Assembly (NCBI GenBank): GCA_036960605.1
Contig: JBALXI010000025.1
Location: 6,137-70,136 of the forward strand
From: Oleispira sp036960605
GTDB lineage: Bacteria > Pseudomonadota > Gammaproteobacteria > Pseudomonadales > Oceanobacteraceae
Reading direction: 5' to 3'
DNA length: 64,000 bases
This document shows, piece by piece, positions 26,266-35,482 of this stretch. Both the position numbers and the translations under genes were made by a program. The notes below the pieces were generated by a model. It saw only the letters and a list, made by a program, of their open reading frames with translations, did not search any database and was not told the DNA's origin. Each line of letters starts with the position of its first letter. Position 1 is the first letter of the stretch.

Positions 26266-27876
26266 TTAAAGCTCACCCAGTTCTTTCAGATACTTAGGCG
26301 TTAACACAGTATCAAATGCACGCGGCAGTGCTTCTGGATAATCCAACGAGTAGTGCAAGCCACGGCTTTCTTTGCGTAATAGCGCAGAGCGAATGATGAC
26401 ATCGGCAACATCGACCAAGTTACGCAGCTCCAATAAGTCATTGCTCACTCGATAATTTCCGTAAAATTCTTGAATCTCTTCACGTAATAACGTCACCCTG
26501 TGCTTGGCGCGGACCAAGCGCTTAGTCGTGCGTACGATGCCGACGTAATCCCACATGAAGCGACGTAGTTCGTCCCAGTTATGGGCGATGACGACGGCTT
26601 CATCAGAGTCGGTTACTTGCGAGTCATCCCAATCAGGAATATCCGGTAGCTTCGCACCGGGGGTGACTGAATTAGCAATTTCAATGGCCGCTTGGCGGGC
26701 AAATACTAAGCACTCTAATAATGAGTTACTGGCTAGGCGGTTAGCCCCGTGTAAACCGGTATGAGCGGTTTCACCAATGGCATATAAGCCTGGGATATCG
26801 GTCCGGCCGAACATGTCTGTTACCACGCCACCGCAGGTATAATGCGCAGCAGGAACGACGGGAATAGGATTCTTAGTAATGTCGATGCCAAGCTCTAGGC
26901 AGCGCTCATAAATATTTGGAAAATGCGCGATGATGAAGTCTTTGTCTTTATGGCTGATGTCTAGATATAAACAGTCAGCGCCTAAGCGTTTCATCTCATG
27001 ATCGATAGCGCGAGCAACGATATCGCGCGGTGCTAATTCACCGCGTTCATCAAACTTGTGCATAAAGCGTTTGCCATTAGGCAATAACAAATGACCGCCT
27101 TCACCGCGCACCGCTTCAGTAATCAAAAAGGATTTTGCTTGCGGGTGATATAAACAGGTCGGATGGAATTGATTGAATTCCATATTGGCAACACGACAGC
27201 CCGCACGCCATGCCATGGCGATGCCATCACCAGACGCGCCATCGGGATTACTGGTATATAGGTACGCCTTACTGGCGCCGCCTGTCGCTAATACGACGGA
27301 ACTCGCGGTAATGACCTCAACTTCGCCAGTGGCTTTGTTTAAAAAGTAAGCACCAAAGCAACCTTGTTCTTTTTGACCGAGTTTTTCACCCGTAATAAGA
27401 TCAACCGCAATGTAATCGGTTAATAAATGCAGGTTTTTCTTAGCTTTGGCGGCTTTTAGTAAGGTATTCGAGATTGCGACGCCCGTGGCATCAGCGGCAT
27501 GAATAATACGGCGAACACTGTGGCCACCTTCGCGGGTAAGGTGGAAGTCCTCGCCATTTTCTCCTTCGTCGAAAGGGACGCCAAGGTCAATCAACCACTG
27601 AATAGCCGCGGTGCTATGGGCAATAGTATGACGAACGCTAGGTTCGTGGCATAGGCCTGCGCCGGCAATGAGTGTATCGCTGACATGAGCTTCAATGCTG
27701 TCTTCTTGGTCAAGAACGGCGGCGACGCCGCCTTGTGCCCAACGAGTAGAGCCAGCATCTAGGCTGTCTTTGCTAACAATAGCTGCGGTTAGGTGGTCCG
27801 GCAGGGATAAGCCCAGTGTCAGGCCAGCAGCGCCGCTGCCGATGATTAAAACATCAAATGTATGCTTACGACTCAT
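26266..27876 (-). CDS. nadB: L-aspartate oxidase NadB
   Basis: A 536-residue FAD enzyme that oxidises L-aspartate to iminoaspartate, the first step of de novo NAD synthesis. The FAD-binding GSGAAGLTLGLSL starts at residue 13. RWAQGGVAAVL, EAVRGEGGHLL, HYTCGGV and GLHGANRLASNSLLE are characteristic. It resembles the fumarate reductase flavoprotein family, but length and context (divergent from the sigma-E operon, as in pseudomonads) favour NadB. Confidence 0.96.
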   Translation of the reverse strand: MSRKHTFDVLIIGSGAAGLTLGLSLPDHLTAAIVSKDSLDAGSTRWAQGGVAAVLDQEDSIEAHVSDTLIAGAGLCHEPSVRHTIAHSTAAIQWLIDLGVPFDEGENGEDFHLTREGGHSVRRIIHAADATGVAISNTLLKAAKAKKNLHLLTDYIAVDLITGEKLGQKEQGCFGAYFLNKATGEVEVITASSVVLATGGASKAYLYTSNPDGASGDGIAMAWRAGCRVANMEFNQFHPTCLYHPQAKSFLITEAVRGEGGHLLLPNGKRFMHKFDERGELAPRDIVARAIDHEMKRLGADCLYLDISHKDKDFIIAHFPNIYERCLELGIDITKNPIPVVPAAHYTCGGVVTDMFGRTDIPGLYAIGETAHTGLHGANRLASNSLLECLVFARQAAIEIANSVTPGAKLPDIPDWDDSQVTDSDEAVVIAHNWDELRRFMWDYVGIVRTTKRLVRAKHRVTLLREEIQEFYGNYRVSNDLLELRNLVDVADVIIRSALLRKESRGLHYSLDYPEALPRAFDTVLTPKYLKELGEL

Positions 27877-28040
27877 TATGATTGTTCATCTAAGATTACT
27901 TATGTGATTGTTCATTACATGATTATTCGCACTATAATGTAATGTGCCGTTAAATGGCAGTGATTATCTATTTTAGCGTTGAGCTAAGACAAGGTCGGTT
28001 TAAATATTATTTAAAATATCAATCTGTCATTAATTAACGT

Positions 28041-28068
28041 GGAACTTTTATTCGTCTCAATACTCTAT
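28041..28068 (+). promoter_or_regulatory. Sigma-E (AlgU)-type promoter of algU
   Basis: GGAACTT (28041-28047), a 16-base spacer, and TCTAT (28064-28068) match the AlgU/RpoE consensus GAACTT-N16-17-TCTGA in box sequence and spacing. It lies about 100 bases upstream of the sigma factor gene and implies autoregulation. Confidence 0.75.
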
Positions 28069-28166
28069 TTATCCATTAGGCCATATTCTGGTATGCATGA
28101 TTTTGGTAACCAAAACTATGAGCCAGTCTTTGAGTCAGCCTTATTTAGGTGCCAAGGGGATGAGTT

Positions 28167-28805
28167 ATGAGCAACGTAGCATTCGCGCTGCAGCAACCAA
28201 CAATAATGGATCACCGAATGAGTGACAACCAACAAACTGATCAGCAACTGGTTAGTCGAGTTCAGAAAGGGGATCGACGGGCATTTGATTTATTGGTGAT
28301 TAAATATCAGCCAAAAATCCTCTCGTTAATAGGGCGTTTTGTATTTGATACGTCTGAATGCCAAGACGTATCGCAAGAAGCATTTATTAAAGCATACCGA
28401 GCCCTGCCGAATTTTCGCGGAGATAGCCAGTTTTATACCTGGTTGTATCGAATCGCAGTGAATACGGCAAAAAACTATTTAGTCAGTCGTGGGCGTAAAA
28501 CACCGACTCAGGGAATTGATCCGGAAGATGCAGAGCATTTTTCTGAAGACGCGTCATTTCGTGATAACGCGACCCCAGAGCGAATTTTACAGCGTGACCG
28601 TTTGAAAGAAGTGGTCTTTGCGGCAATCGCTGATTTACCCGAAGAATTACGCATCGCGGTGTCATTAAGAGAGCTCGATGGCATGAGTTATGACGAAATT
28701 GCAGAGGTGATGGACTGCCCCATCGGAACCGTGCGCTCACGAATTTTTCGTGCTCGAGAAGCGATTGAAAAGAAAATGCAACCTTATCTAGAAGCCAGTG
28801 CCTAA
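28167..28805 (+). CDS. algU: Extracytoplasmic-stress sigma factor AlgU/RpoE
   Basis: A 212-residue ECF sigma factor. Region 2 reads DLLVIKYQPKILSLIGRFV, then DVSQEAFIKAYRALPNFRG and FYTWLYRIAVNTAKNYL, which binds the -10 box. Region 4 ends with MSYDEIAEVMDCPIGTVRSRIFRARE, the helix-turn-helix for GGAACTT. The ATG at 28167 has AGGGG seven bases upstream, but an internal ATG at 28218 gives a protein closer to pseudomonad AlgU in length. It is followed by its anti-sigma factor and mucC, mucD. Its own promoter carries a sigma-E site. Confidence 0.95.
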   Translation: MSNVAFALQQPTIMDHRMSDNQQTDQQLVSRVQKGDRRAFDLLVIKYQPKILSLIGRFVFDTSECQDVSQEAFIKAYRALPNFRGDSQFYTWLYRIAVNTAKNYLVSRGRKTPTQGIDPEDAEHFSEDASFRDNATPERILQRDRLKEVVFAAIADLPEELRIAVSLRELDGMSYDEIAEVMDCPIGTVRSRIFRAREAIEKKMQPYLEASA

Positions 28806-28887
28806 CTCATTAGTAGCGCCTAGTTTAGCCGTGGCTAGCAAGTAGAGATTGACGATCAATCGCTATTGAAGAAATTGGAGAATGTAA

Positions 28888-29478
28888 ATGAATGATAGAA
28901 ATAAAGAGTCGTTATCGGCATTGATGGATGGCGAAGCGGACGAGTTAGAAATTCGACGTGTGCTTAATCAGCTAGATAAAGATGATGAATTAAGTGACAG
29001 CTGGAAAAACTATCACCTAATGGGTTCGCTAATGCGAGATGAGGGTTTTGATAGTATTGATCTGACTCAGGGTATTAATAGCGTTTTAGATGGCGAGCTG
29101 GTGCCCAGTGGTACTGTCGATGCGAGTGCGTTGAAATCTCTTGAGGGTTCAACAGCTAAGGATCAGCGTAGTGCTTGGTATAAACCGTTAACTTCAGTTG
29201 CTGTCGCGGCTTCTGTTACTCTGGCTGTGTTATTAGGTGTGCAATCAATTGAACCGAATGATGGTTTAGGTTTGGCAAATGCGAATTTGAATTCACTGCA
29301 GTCGCAGCAGGGTGAATTAACCGCTTCTACGTTATCGCTTGAAGAGCAGCAGCAGTTGGAAAGCGCTCAACAACAGTTGCAAGAATATGTTTTACAGCAC
29401 TCTTCTGATGCGAATGAAGATGATAAAGGTGTACTACCTTTTGCCCGTGTCGTTGAGTTCCAGACTCAAGGTAAATAA
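28888..29478 (+). CDS. mucA: Anti-sigma factor MucA/RseA
   Basis: A 196-residue membrane anti-sigma factor. The N-terminal cytoplasmic domain (SLSALMDGEADELEIRRVL) binds and inhibits AlgU. A membrane helix at about 104-122 includes VAVAASVTLAVLLGV, very like pseudomonad MucA. The periplasmic part ends LPFARVVEF, also as in MucA. Regulated proteolysis under envelope stress would release AlgU. The usual periplasmic partner gene mucB is missing directly downstream. Confidence 0.9.
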   Translation: MNDRNKESLSALMDGEADELEIRRVLNQLDKDDELSDSWKNYHLMGSLMRDEGFDSIDLTQGINSVLDGELVPSGTVDASALKSLEGSTAKDQRSAWYKPLTSVAVAASVTLAVLLGVQSIEPNDGLGLANANLNSLQSQQGELTASTLSLEEQQQLESAQQQLQEYVLQHSSDANEDDKGVLPFARVVEFQTQGK

Positions 29479-29566
29479 TCTAGGCTGAAATCGCGTATAA
29501 TCTTTTCAATTTGAGCTTTAACTTGAGAGTCGAGTTGAAGCTGGTGGCGATAAAGAGCGTAGAGAT

Positions 29567-30037
29567 ATGATTGAAGAGCAGGTAGTGATTGCCTCGATAA
29601 CGGACAGTGGTGCTTGGGTTGAAGGTATGCAACAAAGCGCTTGTGGCAGTTGCAGTGCAAAAGCCGGTTGTGGCCAACATACGATGAGTCAGCTAGGGCG
29701 TAAAGTGACTCTTTGGTTACCGCTGCAGGCGGCAGAGGAGTTTAAGGTCGGTCAGCAAGTCGTTGTCGGATTACCTGAAGGGGCTATTCTCCGCAGTACT
29801 TTAGTGCTTTATGGATCACCATTAATTGCATTAGTCTTTGGCGCGATCGTCGGGCATTTTGCTTGGGGAGAGCTAGGTTCTATTCTTATGTCGGTATTGG
29901 CGATGTTACTTGGCTTTATGTTGGCACGTCATTGGTCGCTGAAAAACAAACAGCATTGGCAACCTCAGTTTATTCGCCATTGCTTCCCCCCGATGAGTAT
30001 TCATAATGCTGATAACATCATTCAAAGTCTAAAATAA
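29567..30037 (+). CDS. mucC: RseC/MucC family membrane protein
   Basis: A 156-residue protein with the N-terminal cysteine cluster SACGSCSAKAGCG (CxxCx5C) and two membrane helices (about 83-102 and 106-124), the layout of RseC/MucC. Family members are linked to sigma-E control and to SoxR reduction. It starts 88 bases after mucA, and a TATAAT at 29496-29501 without a good -35 box could give a weak internal promoter. Context and length make the family call safe. Confidence 0.87.
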   Translation: MIEEQVVIASITDSGAWVEGMQQSACGSCSAKAGCGQHTMSQLGRKVTLWLPLQAAEEFKVGQQVVVGLPEGAILRSTLVLYGSPLIALVFGAIVGHFAWGELGSILMSVLAMLLGFMLARHWSLKNKQHWQPQFIRHCFPPMSIHNADNIIQSLK

Positions 30038-30094
30038 ACGCTATTATTAATAAATATCTAGATAGTAACTGGCATAGAAGAGAGTCTTTTAATA

Positions 30095-31537
30095 ATGATG
30101 AAATCAATCCAGCGTTATAAGTTCATGCCCTCCATTGCTATTACTTTATTATTTTGCCTGAGTTTTTTCAGCGCTTCGAGTCAGGCATCATCGTTACCTG
30201 ACTTTACCGAACTGGTGCAAGCAACTTCACCCTCGGTGGTGAATATTGCAACGATTAAACATGCAAATTCATACGGCGGCTTAGCAGAGCAATATAACTT
30301 ACCGAAAGATATGCCGGATATTTTTCGTCAGTTCTTCGGACCCCAAGGGCCTAATCAAGGGCCTAATCAAGGGCCACAATCCCAGCAAGAAAAATCCTCG
30401 CTGGGATCTGGTTTTATTATTTCATCTGATGGCTATATTTTAACCAATAATCATGTTGTTCAAGGCGCCGATGAAATTATCGTGCGGCTCAGTGATCGTC
30501 GTGAATTAACAGCGCAATTAATCGGTGCTGATGAGCGTGCAGACCTTGCGCTTTTGAAAGTAAAAGGTTCTGGCTTACCTGAAGTTGATTTGGGCAATTC
30601 AGATACCTTGAAAGTCGGCGAATGGGTATTAGCAATAGGCTCTCCTTTTGGTTTTGATTATTCTGTGACCGCAGGCATTGTGAGTGCTAAAGGCCGTAGT
30701 TTACCGAATGAGAGTTATGTGCCGTTTATTCAAACGGATGTGGCGATTAATCCCGGAAATTCAGGTGGCCCTTTGTTTAATTTGAAGGGCGAGGTGGTGG
30801 GTATCAATTCGCAAATTTATACTCGCTCGGGTGGTTTTATGGGCGTCTCATTTGCGATTCCGATCAGTGTGGCGATTGATGTTGTCGAGCAGTTAAAAGA
30901 AAAAGGTAAGGTAAGTCGCGGCTGGTTAGGAGTTGTTATTCAAGAAGTCAGTAAAGAATTGGCAGAATCCTTTGGCTTAAAGCAGGCAAAAGGCGCCCTG
31001 GTAGCGCAGCTAGTGCCGGGTAGCCCAGCGGAATTAGGCGGCTTAATCAGTGGTGATATTATTACTGCGTTTAACGATCAAGAAATCGATATGTCTACTG
31101 ATCTTCCACATCGTGTTGGGCGCGTAAAGCCAGGCACTAAGGCTAAATTACACATCGTTCGTAATGGTAAAGTGAAGGTTGTTTATCTCGAAATAGGCGC
31201 GCTCCCCGATCATGGTTCGCAAAAAATGGGGCCGTTAAATACCAAGCCTGAGTATAAAATCAATCGCTTGGGAATAGTCGTGAGCAAGCTGAGTGAAAAG
31301 CAGCAGCGTTCGTATGGTGATGGGGTACTTGTTCAGAAAGTCACGAGTGGTCAAGCGGGATCAATGGCGGGTATCGTGCGCGGGGATGTGATTTCTATAA
31401 TATATGGTGAACGTATTCGCTCGGTCGATGACTTTAACCGTATCGTAGAATCCTTGCCTAAAGATCGCTCGGTACCGATGCAAATAGTGCGTCGTGGTGC
31501 CGCCATGTTCATACCTTTACGCCTAACTGACGAGTAG
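30095..31537 (+). CDS. mucD: Periplasmic serine protease MucD (Do/DegP family)
   Basis: A 480-residue exported protease/chaperone. The signal peptide ends near SSQASS (about residue 32). The catalytic triad is visible as NNHVVQ (His), RADLALLKV (Asp) and NPGNSGGPLF (Ser). Two PDZ domains follow (about 290-375 and 390-470). It degrades misfolded envelope proteins and dampens the AlgU response. A short GPNQ repeat of 12-base units sits between the signal peptide and the protease domain. It is the last gene of the algU operon. Confidence 0.94.
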   Translation: MMKSIQRYKFMPSIAITLLFCLSFFSASSQASSLPDFTELVQATSPSVVNIATIKHANSYGGLAEQYNLPKDMPDIFRQFFGPQGPNQGPNQGPQSQQEKSSLGSGFIISSDGYILTNNHVVQGADEIIVRLSDRRELTAQLIGADERADLALLKVKGSGLPEVDLGNSDTLKVGEWVLAIGSPFGFDYSVTAGIVSAKGRSLPNESYVPFIQTDVAINPGNSGGPLFNLKGEVVGINSQIYTRSGGFMGVSFAIPISVAIDVVEQLKEKGKVSRGWLGVVIQEVSKELAESFGLKQAKGALVAQLVPGSPAELGGLISGDIITAFNDQEIDMSTDLPHRVGRVKPGTKAKLHIVRNGKVKVVYLEIGALPDHGSQKMGPLNTKPEYKINRLGIVVSKLSEKQQRSYGDGVLVQKVTSGQAGSMAGIVRGDVISIIYGERIRSVDDFNRIVESLPKDRSVPMQIVRRGAAMFIPLRLTDE

Positions 31538-31673
31538 ATTGGTCAATTAAGTCAGGTAATGCTTTGAAAATGACAGAAAATATAAGGCTATAGAGCGATC
31601 TTCGTAGCCTTATATCCCCACTTCTAGTAGACTCCAGCGCTATTTAATCGCTATCTGTGACAGGTATTCTTTG

Positions 31674-33473
31674 GTGAGTAAGCTTAACCATATTCGTAAC
31701 TTCTCTATTATTGCCCATATTGATCATGGCAAATCCACTCTAGCTGACCGTTTTATTCAGCACTGTGAAGGCTTGGCTGAGCGTGAAATGCAAGCCCAAG
31801 TATTGGATTCAATGGATATCGAGCGCGAACGCGGTATTACCATTAAAGCGCAAAGCGTTACCTTGGATTATAAGTCTCTAGACGGTGAAACTTACCAGCT
31901 CAATTTTATTGATACTCCTGGTCATGTAGATTTCAGTTATGAAGTGTCTCGTTCTTTAGCCGCTTGTGAAGGTGCCTTATTAGTCGTTGATGCCGCTCAG
32001 GGTGTAGAAGCGCAATCGGTGGCTAACTGCTATACGGCGATTGAGCAGGGCCTAGAAGTGGTCCCGGTATTAAATAAAATGGATTTGCCACAAGCAGATC
32101 CAGACCGTGTTGCTGCAGAAATTGAAGAAATTATCGGCATCGATGCGTCTGAAGCGGTTCGTTGTTCTGCCAAGAGTGGCTTGAATGTCGAAGGTGTTTT
32201 GGAAGAAATCATTAAGTTGATTCCAGCTCCTGAAGGCGATCCTGATGGCCCATTACAAGCGTTAATTATTGATTCTTGGTTCGACTCTTACTTAGGAGTG
32301 GTATCATTAGTACGAATTAAAAATGGTACGTTACGCAAAGGCGATAAAGTACGTATGCTATCGACGGGTCGTGATCACGGCGCAGATGGTATTGGTATTT
32401 TTACGCCTAAACGTACCCCAACGGGTGTTTTACGAGCCGGCGAAGTAGGCTATATGGTTGCCGGCATTAAAGATATTCATGGCGCGCCAGTGGGCGATAC
32501 TATTGCCCATACTAAAACTCCAGATGTTGCAACGTTACCGGGCTTCCAAAAAGTTAAGCCACAAGTCTATGCCGGTCTATTCCCAATTAGTTCCGACGAT
32601 TTTGAAAGCTTCCGTGATGCTCTTGCCAAACTATCTCTGAATGATGCGTCTTTATTTTATGAACCTGAAAGCTCCGATGCGTTAGGTTTCGGTTTCCGTT
32701 GTGGCTTCTTAGGCATGCTGCACATGGAAATTATTCAAGAACGTTTAGAGCGTGAATACAACCTTGATTTAATTACCACCGCGCCAACGGTGATTTATCA
32801 GGTAGTGAATCGCAAAGGCGAAACCTTTGAAATTGATAATCCGTCTAAATTGCCAGATCCAGGCACGATTGAAGAAATGCACGAACCGATTGCTGATGTC
32901 AGTATTCTCGTTCCGCAAGAATTTTTAGGCAATGTGATTTCCTTGTGTGTTGGTCGACGCGGCCTGCAAAAAGATATGCAGTACGTAGGGAATCAAGTTT
33001 CCTTAACCTATCAAATTCCGATGGCCGAAGTCGTGATGGATTTCTTCGATCGCTTAAAATCAGTAAGCCGTGGATTTGCCTCGTTAGATTACAGTTTCAG
33101 TCATTTTTCTCCGGCGTCATTAACGCGTTTGGATATTCTTATTAATGGCGAGCGCGTTGATGCGTTAGCCGTTATCTTGCATACCGATAATGTTCGCAGC
33201 CGTGGCCGCGCTTTAACCGATAAAATGAAAGAGCTTATTCCTCGTCAGATGTTCGACGTGGCAATTCAAGCCGCTATGGGTGCGAACGTCGTTGCTCGTA
33301 CTAACATTAAGGCGATGCGTAAAAACGTAACGGCTAAATGTTATGGTGGTGATATTAGCCGTAAGAAGAAATTGCTGCAGAAACAGAAAGACGGTAAAAA
33401 ACGCATGAAGCAGATTGGTAATGTGGAAATCCCACAGTCTGCTTTCTTAGCGGTACTAAAAGTGGATGATTAA
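31674..33473 (+). CDS. lepA: Elongation factor 4 (LepA)
   Basis: A 599-residue translational GTPase that acts on ribosomes during initiation or back-translocation. The G domain carries AHIDHGKST (P-loop), DTPGHVDF and NKMDLP. The LepA-specific C-terminal domain ends with RKKLLQKQKDGKKRMKQIG. I chose GTG 31674, giving MSKLNHIRNFSIIAHIDHG, aligned with pseudomonad LepA; a TTG three bases earlier is possible. The stop is two bases before the DUF4845 gene; the usual lepB is not between them. Confidence 0.97.
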   Translation: MSKLNHIRNFSIIAHIDHGKSTLADRFIQHCEGLAEREMQAQVLDSMDIERERGITIKAQSVTLDYKSLDGETYQLNFIDTPGHVDFSYEVSRSLAACEGALLVVDAAQGVEAQSVANCYTAIEQGLEVVPVLNKMDLPQADPDRVAAEIEEIIGIDASEAVRCSAKSGLNVEGVLEEIIKLIPAPEGDPDGPLQALIIDSWFDSYLGVVSLVRIKNGTLRKGDKVRMLSTGRDHGADGIGIFTPKRTPTGVLRAGEVGYMVAGIKDIHGAPVGDTIAHTKTPDVATLPGFQKVKPQVYAGLFPISSDDFESFRDALAKLSLNDASLFYEPESSDALGFGFRCGFLGMLHMEIIQERLEREYNLDLITTAPTVIYQVVNRKGETFEIDNPSKLPDPGTIEEMHEPIADVSILVPQEFLGNVISLCVGRRGLQKDMQYVGNQVSLTYQIPMAEVVMDFFDRLKSVSRGFASLDYSFSHFSPASLTRLDILINGERVDALAVILHTDNVRSRGRALTDKMKELIPRQMFDVAIQAAMGANVVARTNIKAMRKNVTAKCYGGDISRKKKLLQKQKDGKKRMKQIGNVEIPQSAFLAVLKVDD

Positions 33474-33475
33474 TA

Positions 33476-33844
33476 ATGATTAAACAAAATTTAAAATCGA
33501 AGCAGGCTGGGGCATCGTTTATTGCGGTACTCGCCTTTTTAGTTTTATTAGGTTTTTCACTCAATTTTGTTGTACGCATTTTCGGTATGCATTGGGATGA
33601 TCGCTTACTAGTGAGTATTCTTGATGATTTACCTGAAGTGATTAATCGAGATACCAGTGAAAAAGACGTGCGGAAATTACTCCGCAGCCGCTTAGATATT
33701 AATCGATTGCGCATACCGACCAATGAGTTGGTGATTACTAAGCATAAAGGCGAGATCACGTTGATCTGGCAGTATGAGCGTCGCGAACATGTGATGTCGA
33801 ATGTTGATATCGCGTTAACTTTTAATCACGAGTACAGTTACTAA
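33476..33844 (+). CDS. DUF4845 membrane-anchored protein
   Basis: A 122-residue protein with a pseudopilin-like start: KQAGASFIAVLAFLVLLGFSLNFVV forms one membrane helix at about 10-33, and the rest is a small extracytoplasmic domain. It matches DUF4845, normally found between lepB and rnc. Function is unknown. It is two bases from lepA and overlaps the region just before the rnc start, so it is embedded in the lepA-rnc-era-recO operon. Confidence 0.82.
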   Translation: MIKQNLKSKQAGASFIAVLAFLVLLGFSLNFVVRIFGMHWDDRLLVSILDDLPEVINRDTSEKDVRKLLRSRLDINRLRIPTNELVITKHKGEITLIWQYERREHVMSNVDIALTFNHEYSY

Positions 33845-33847
33845 GCC

Positions 33848-34543
33848 GTGAACAATCCTTTATTAAAGCTAAGTCAGCGCATTGACTACACCTTTACCGA
33901 TACGTCATTAATTGAGTTAGCGTTAACTCATCGTAGCTGTGGTGGTAAAAATAACGAACGCCTTGAGTTTCTAGGCGATTCCATTGTGAACCTTGTGATT
34001 GCAGAAGCTTTATTTTTAAAGTTTCCTGAAGCGAAAGAAGGAAAATTGAGCCGTTTGCGTGCACGGATGGTGAAAGGGGTTACCCTGGCCGAACTTGCTC
34101 GAGATTTTGGCCTCGGTGATTTTTTACATCTAGGGTCGGGAGAGATGAAAAGCGGTGGTCATCGACGTGAATCGATTCTAGCGGATACGGTTGAAGCGAT
34201 TATCGGTGCTATTTATCTGGATTCAGATAACGCAACCGTGAAGACTAAGATTTTGCAGTGGTATGATTCGCGCCTATCGGCTTTAAGCATTGATGACCCA
34301 TTAAAAGATCCAAAAACTCGCTTACAAGAATATTTACAAGCTAAGCAATTACCTTTGCCTAAATACGATGTATTGAGCATTGAAGGCAGTGCTCATGAGC
34401 AATTATTTAAAGTAAGTTGCAAAGTAAAAGATTTGGAAAATTCAATCGTTGGGCAGGGTGGCAGCCGACGTATCGCCGAGCAAGAAGCAGCGGCACAAGC
34501 TTTGAAGTTATTAGGCATTAGCCTAGAACTTGGTGAGGAATAG
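33848..34543 (+). CDS. rnc: Ribonuclease III
   Basis: A 231-residue double-strand-specific endonuclease. The catalytic signature ERLEFLGDSIVNLVIAE is near residue 37, and the second acidic cluster is DTVEAIIGAIYLDS. The C-terminal dsRNA-binding domain (about 155-225) ends GGSRRIAEQEAAAQALKLL. It processes rRNA precursors and would be the candidate enzyme to cut the arfA hairpin. GTG start 33848. rnc, era and recO are contiguous here, as usual. Confidence 0.96.
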   Translation: MNNPLLKLSQRIDYTFTDTSLIELALTHRSCGGKNNERLEFLGDSIVNLVIAEALFLKFPEAKEGKLSRLRARMVKGVTLAELARDFGLGDFLHLGSGEMKSGGHRRESILADTVEAIIGAIYLDSDNATVKTKILQWYDSRLSALSIDDPLKDPKTRLQEYLQAKQLPLPKYDVLSIEGSAHEQLFKVSCKVKDLENSIVGQGGSRRIAEQEAAAQALKLLGISLELGEE

Positions 34544-34548
34544 ATTCG

Positions 34549-35454
34549 ATGGAAAATGAAATGAGTGAACGTTCGGGCTATGTTGCCATTATTGGTCGTC
34601 CTAATGTGGGTAAATCCACATTATTGAATTATATCTTGGGTCAAAAGCTGAGTATTACGTCGCGTAAGCCGCAAACGACTCGACATAAGATCATGGGCAT
34701 TAAAACCGAAAATGATGTGCAAGTGGTATACGTTGATACCCCAGGCATGCATGAAAATCATGATAAAGCTCTGAACCGTTATATGAATAAGGCCGCGCAA
34801 AGTGCGGTTAAAGATGTTGATGTTATTGTCTTCATGATCGATCGTACGAAATGGACCAGTGAAGATGAGTTGGTTTTAAAATCTTTGCAGTACGTTAAGT
34901 GCCCGGTTATTTTAGCGGTCAATAAAGTTGATTTCTTAGCGGATAAAGAAGCTTTATTACCAACGTTGCAGAAGTTGGATGCGAAGGGTAACTTTGCCCA
35001 TATCGTTCCGATGAGTGCTAAAACAGGTCATAATATCGATCGCTTAGAAAATATTATTACCAGCTTTATTTCGCAAGGGGTGCACCTCTTCCCTGAAGAT
35101 CAGATTACTGATCGCAGCTCGCGTTTTTTAGCCGCAGAATTGGTACGTGAAAAAATTATGCGCCAGCTCGGTGACGAATTACCGTACTCAATGACGGTAG
35201 AAATTGAAGAGTTTCGTTACGAAGATAGCCTGCTGGTTATCAGTGCGGCCATCCTGATTGATCGTCAAAGCCAAAAGCATATTATCATTGGTGAAAAAGG
35301 CAGTCGTCTCAAACAAATTGGCCGCGATGCCCGTTTGGATATGGAAGAAATGTTTGAGTGCAAAGTTATGCTGAATACCTGGGTTAAAGTGAAATCCGGT
35401 TGGGCAGACAGTGAGCGTGCTCTTAAAAGTCTGGGTTATGACGGTCTAGATTAA
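34549..35454 (+). CDS. era: GTPase Era
   Basis: A 301-residue GTPase needed for 16S rRNA maturation and 30S assembly. GRPNVGKST (G1), the DTPGMH (G3) and NKVD (G4) motifs form the G domain. The C-terminal KH domain includes IIIGEKGSRLKQIGRDAR. The ATG at 34549 follows GAGG by ten bases; MSERSG at 34561 is a possible alternative. It lies in an operon with rnc and recO. Confidence 0.96.
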   Translation: MENEMSERSGYVAIIGRPNVGKSTLLNYILGQKLSITSRKPQTTRHKIMGIKTENDVQVVYVDTPGMHENHDKALNRYMNKAAQSAVKDVDVIVFMIDRTKWTSEDELVLKSLQYVKCPVILAVNKVDFLADKEALLPTLQKLDAKGNFAHIVPMSAKTGHNIDRLENIITSFISQGVHLFPEDQITDRSSRFLAAELVREKIMRQLGDELPYSMTVEIEEFRYEDSLLVISAAILIDRQSQKHIIIGEKGSRLKQIGRDARLDMEEMFECKVMLNTWVKVKSGWADSERALKSLGYDGLD

Positions 35455-35482
35455 ACCCGTACTATCTTGGAAGTGACTTGCA

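Noticed and set aside
29496..29501. TATAAT between mucA and mucC as a strong promoter
   Set aside because: No -35 box at an acceptable distance; noted only as a weak possibility.
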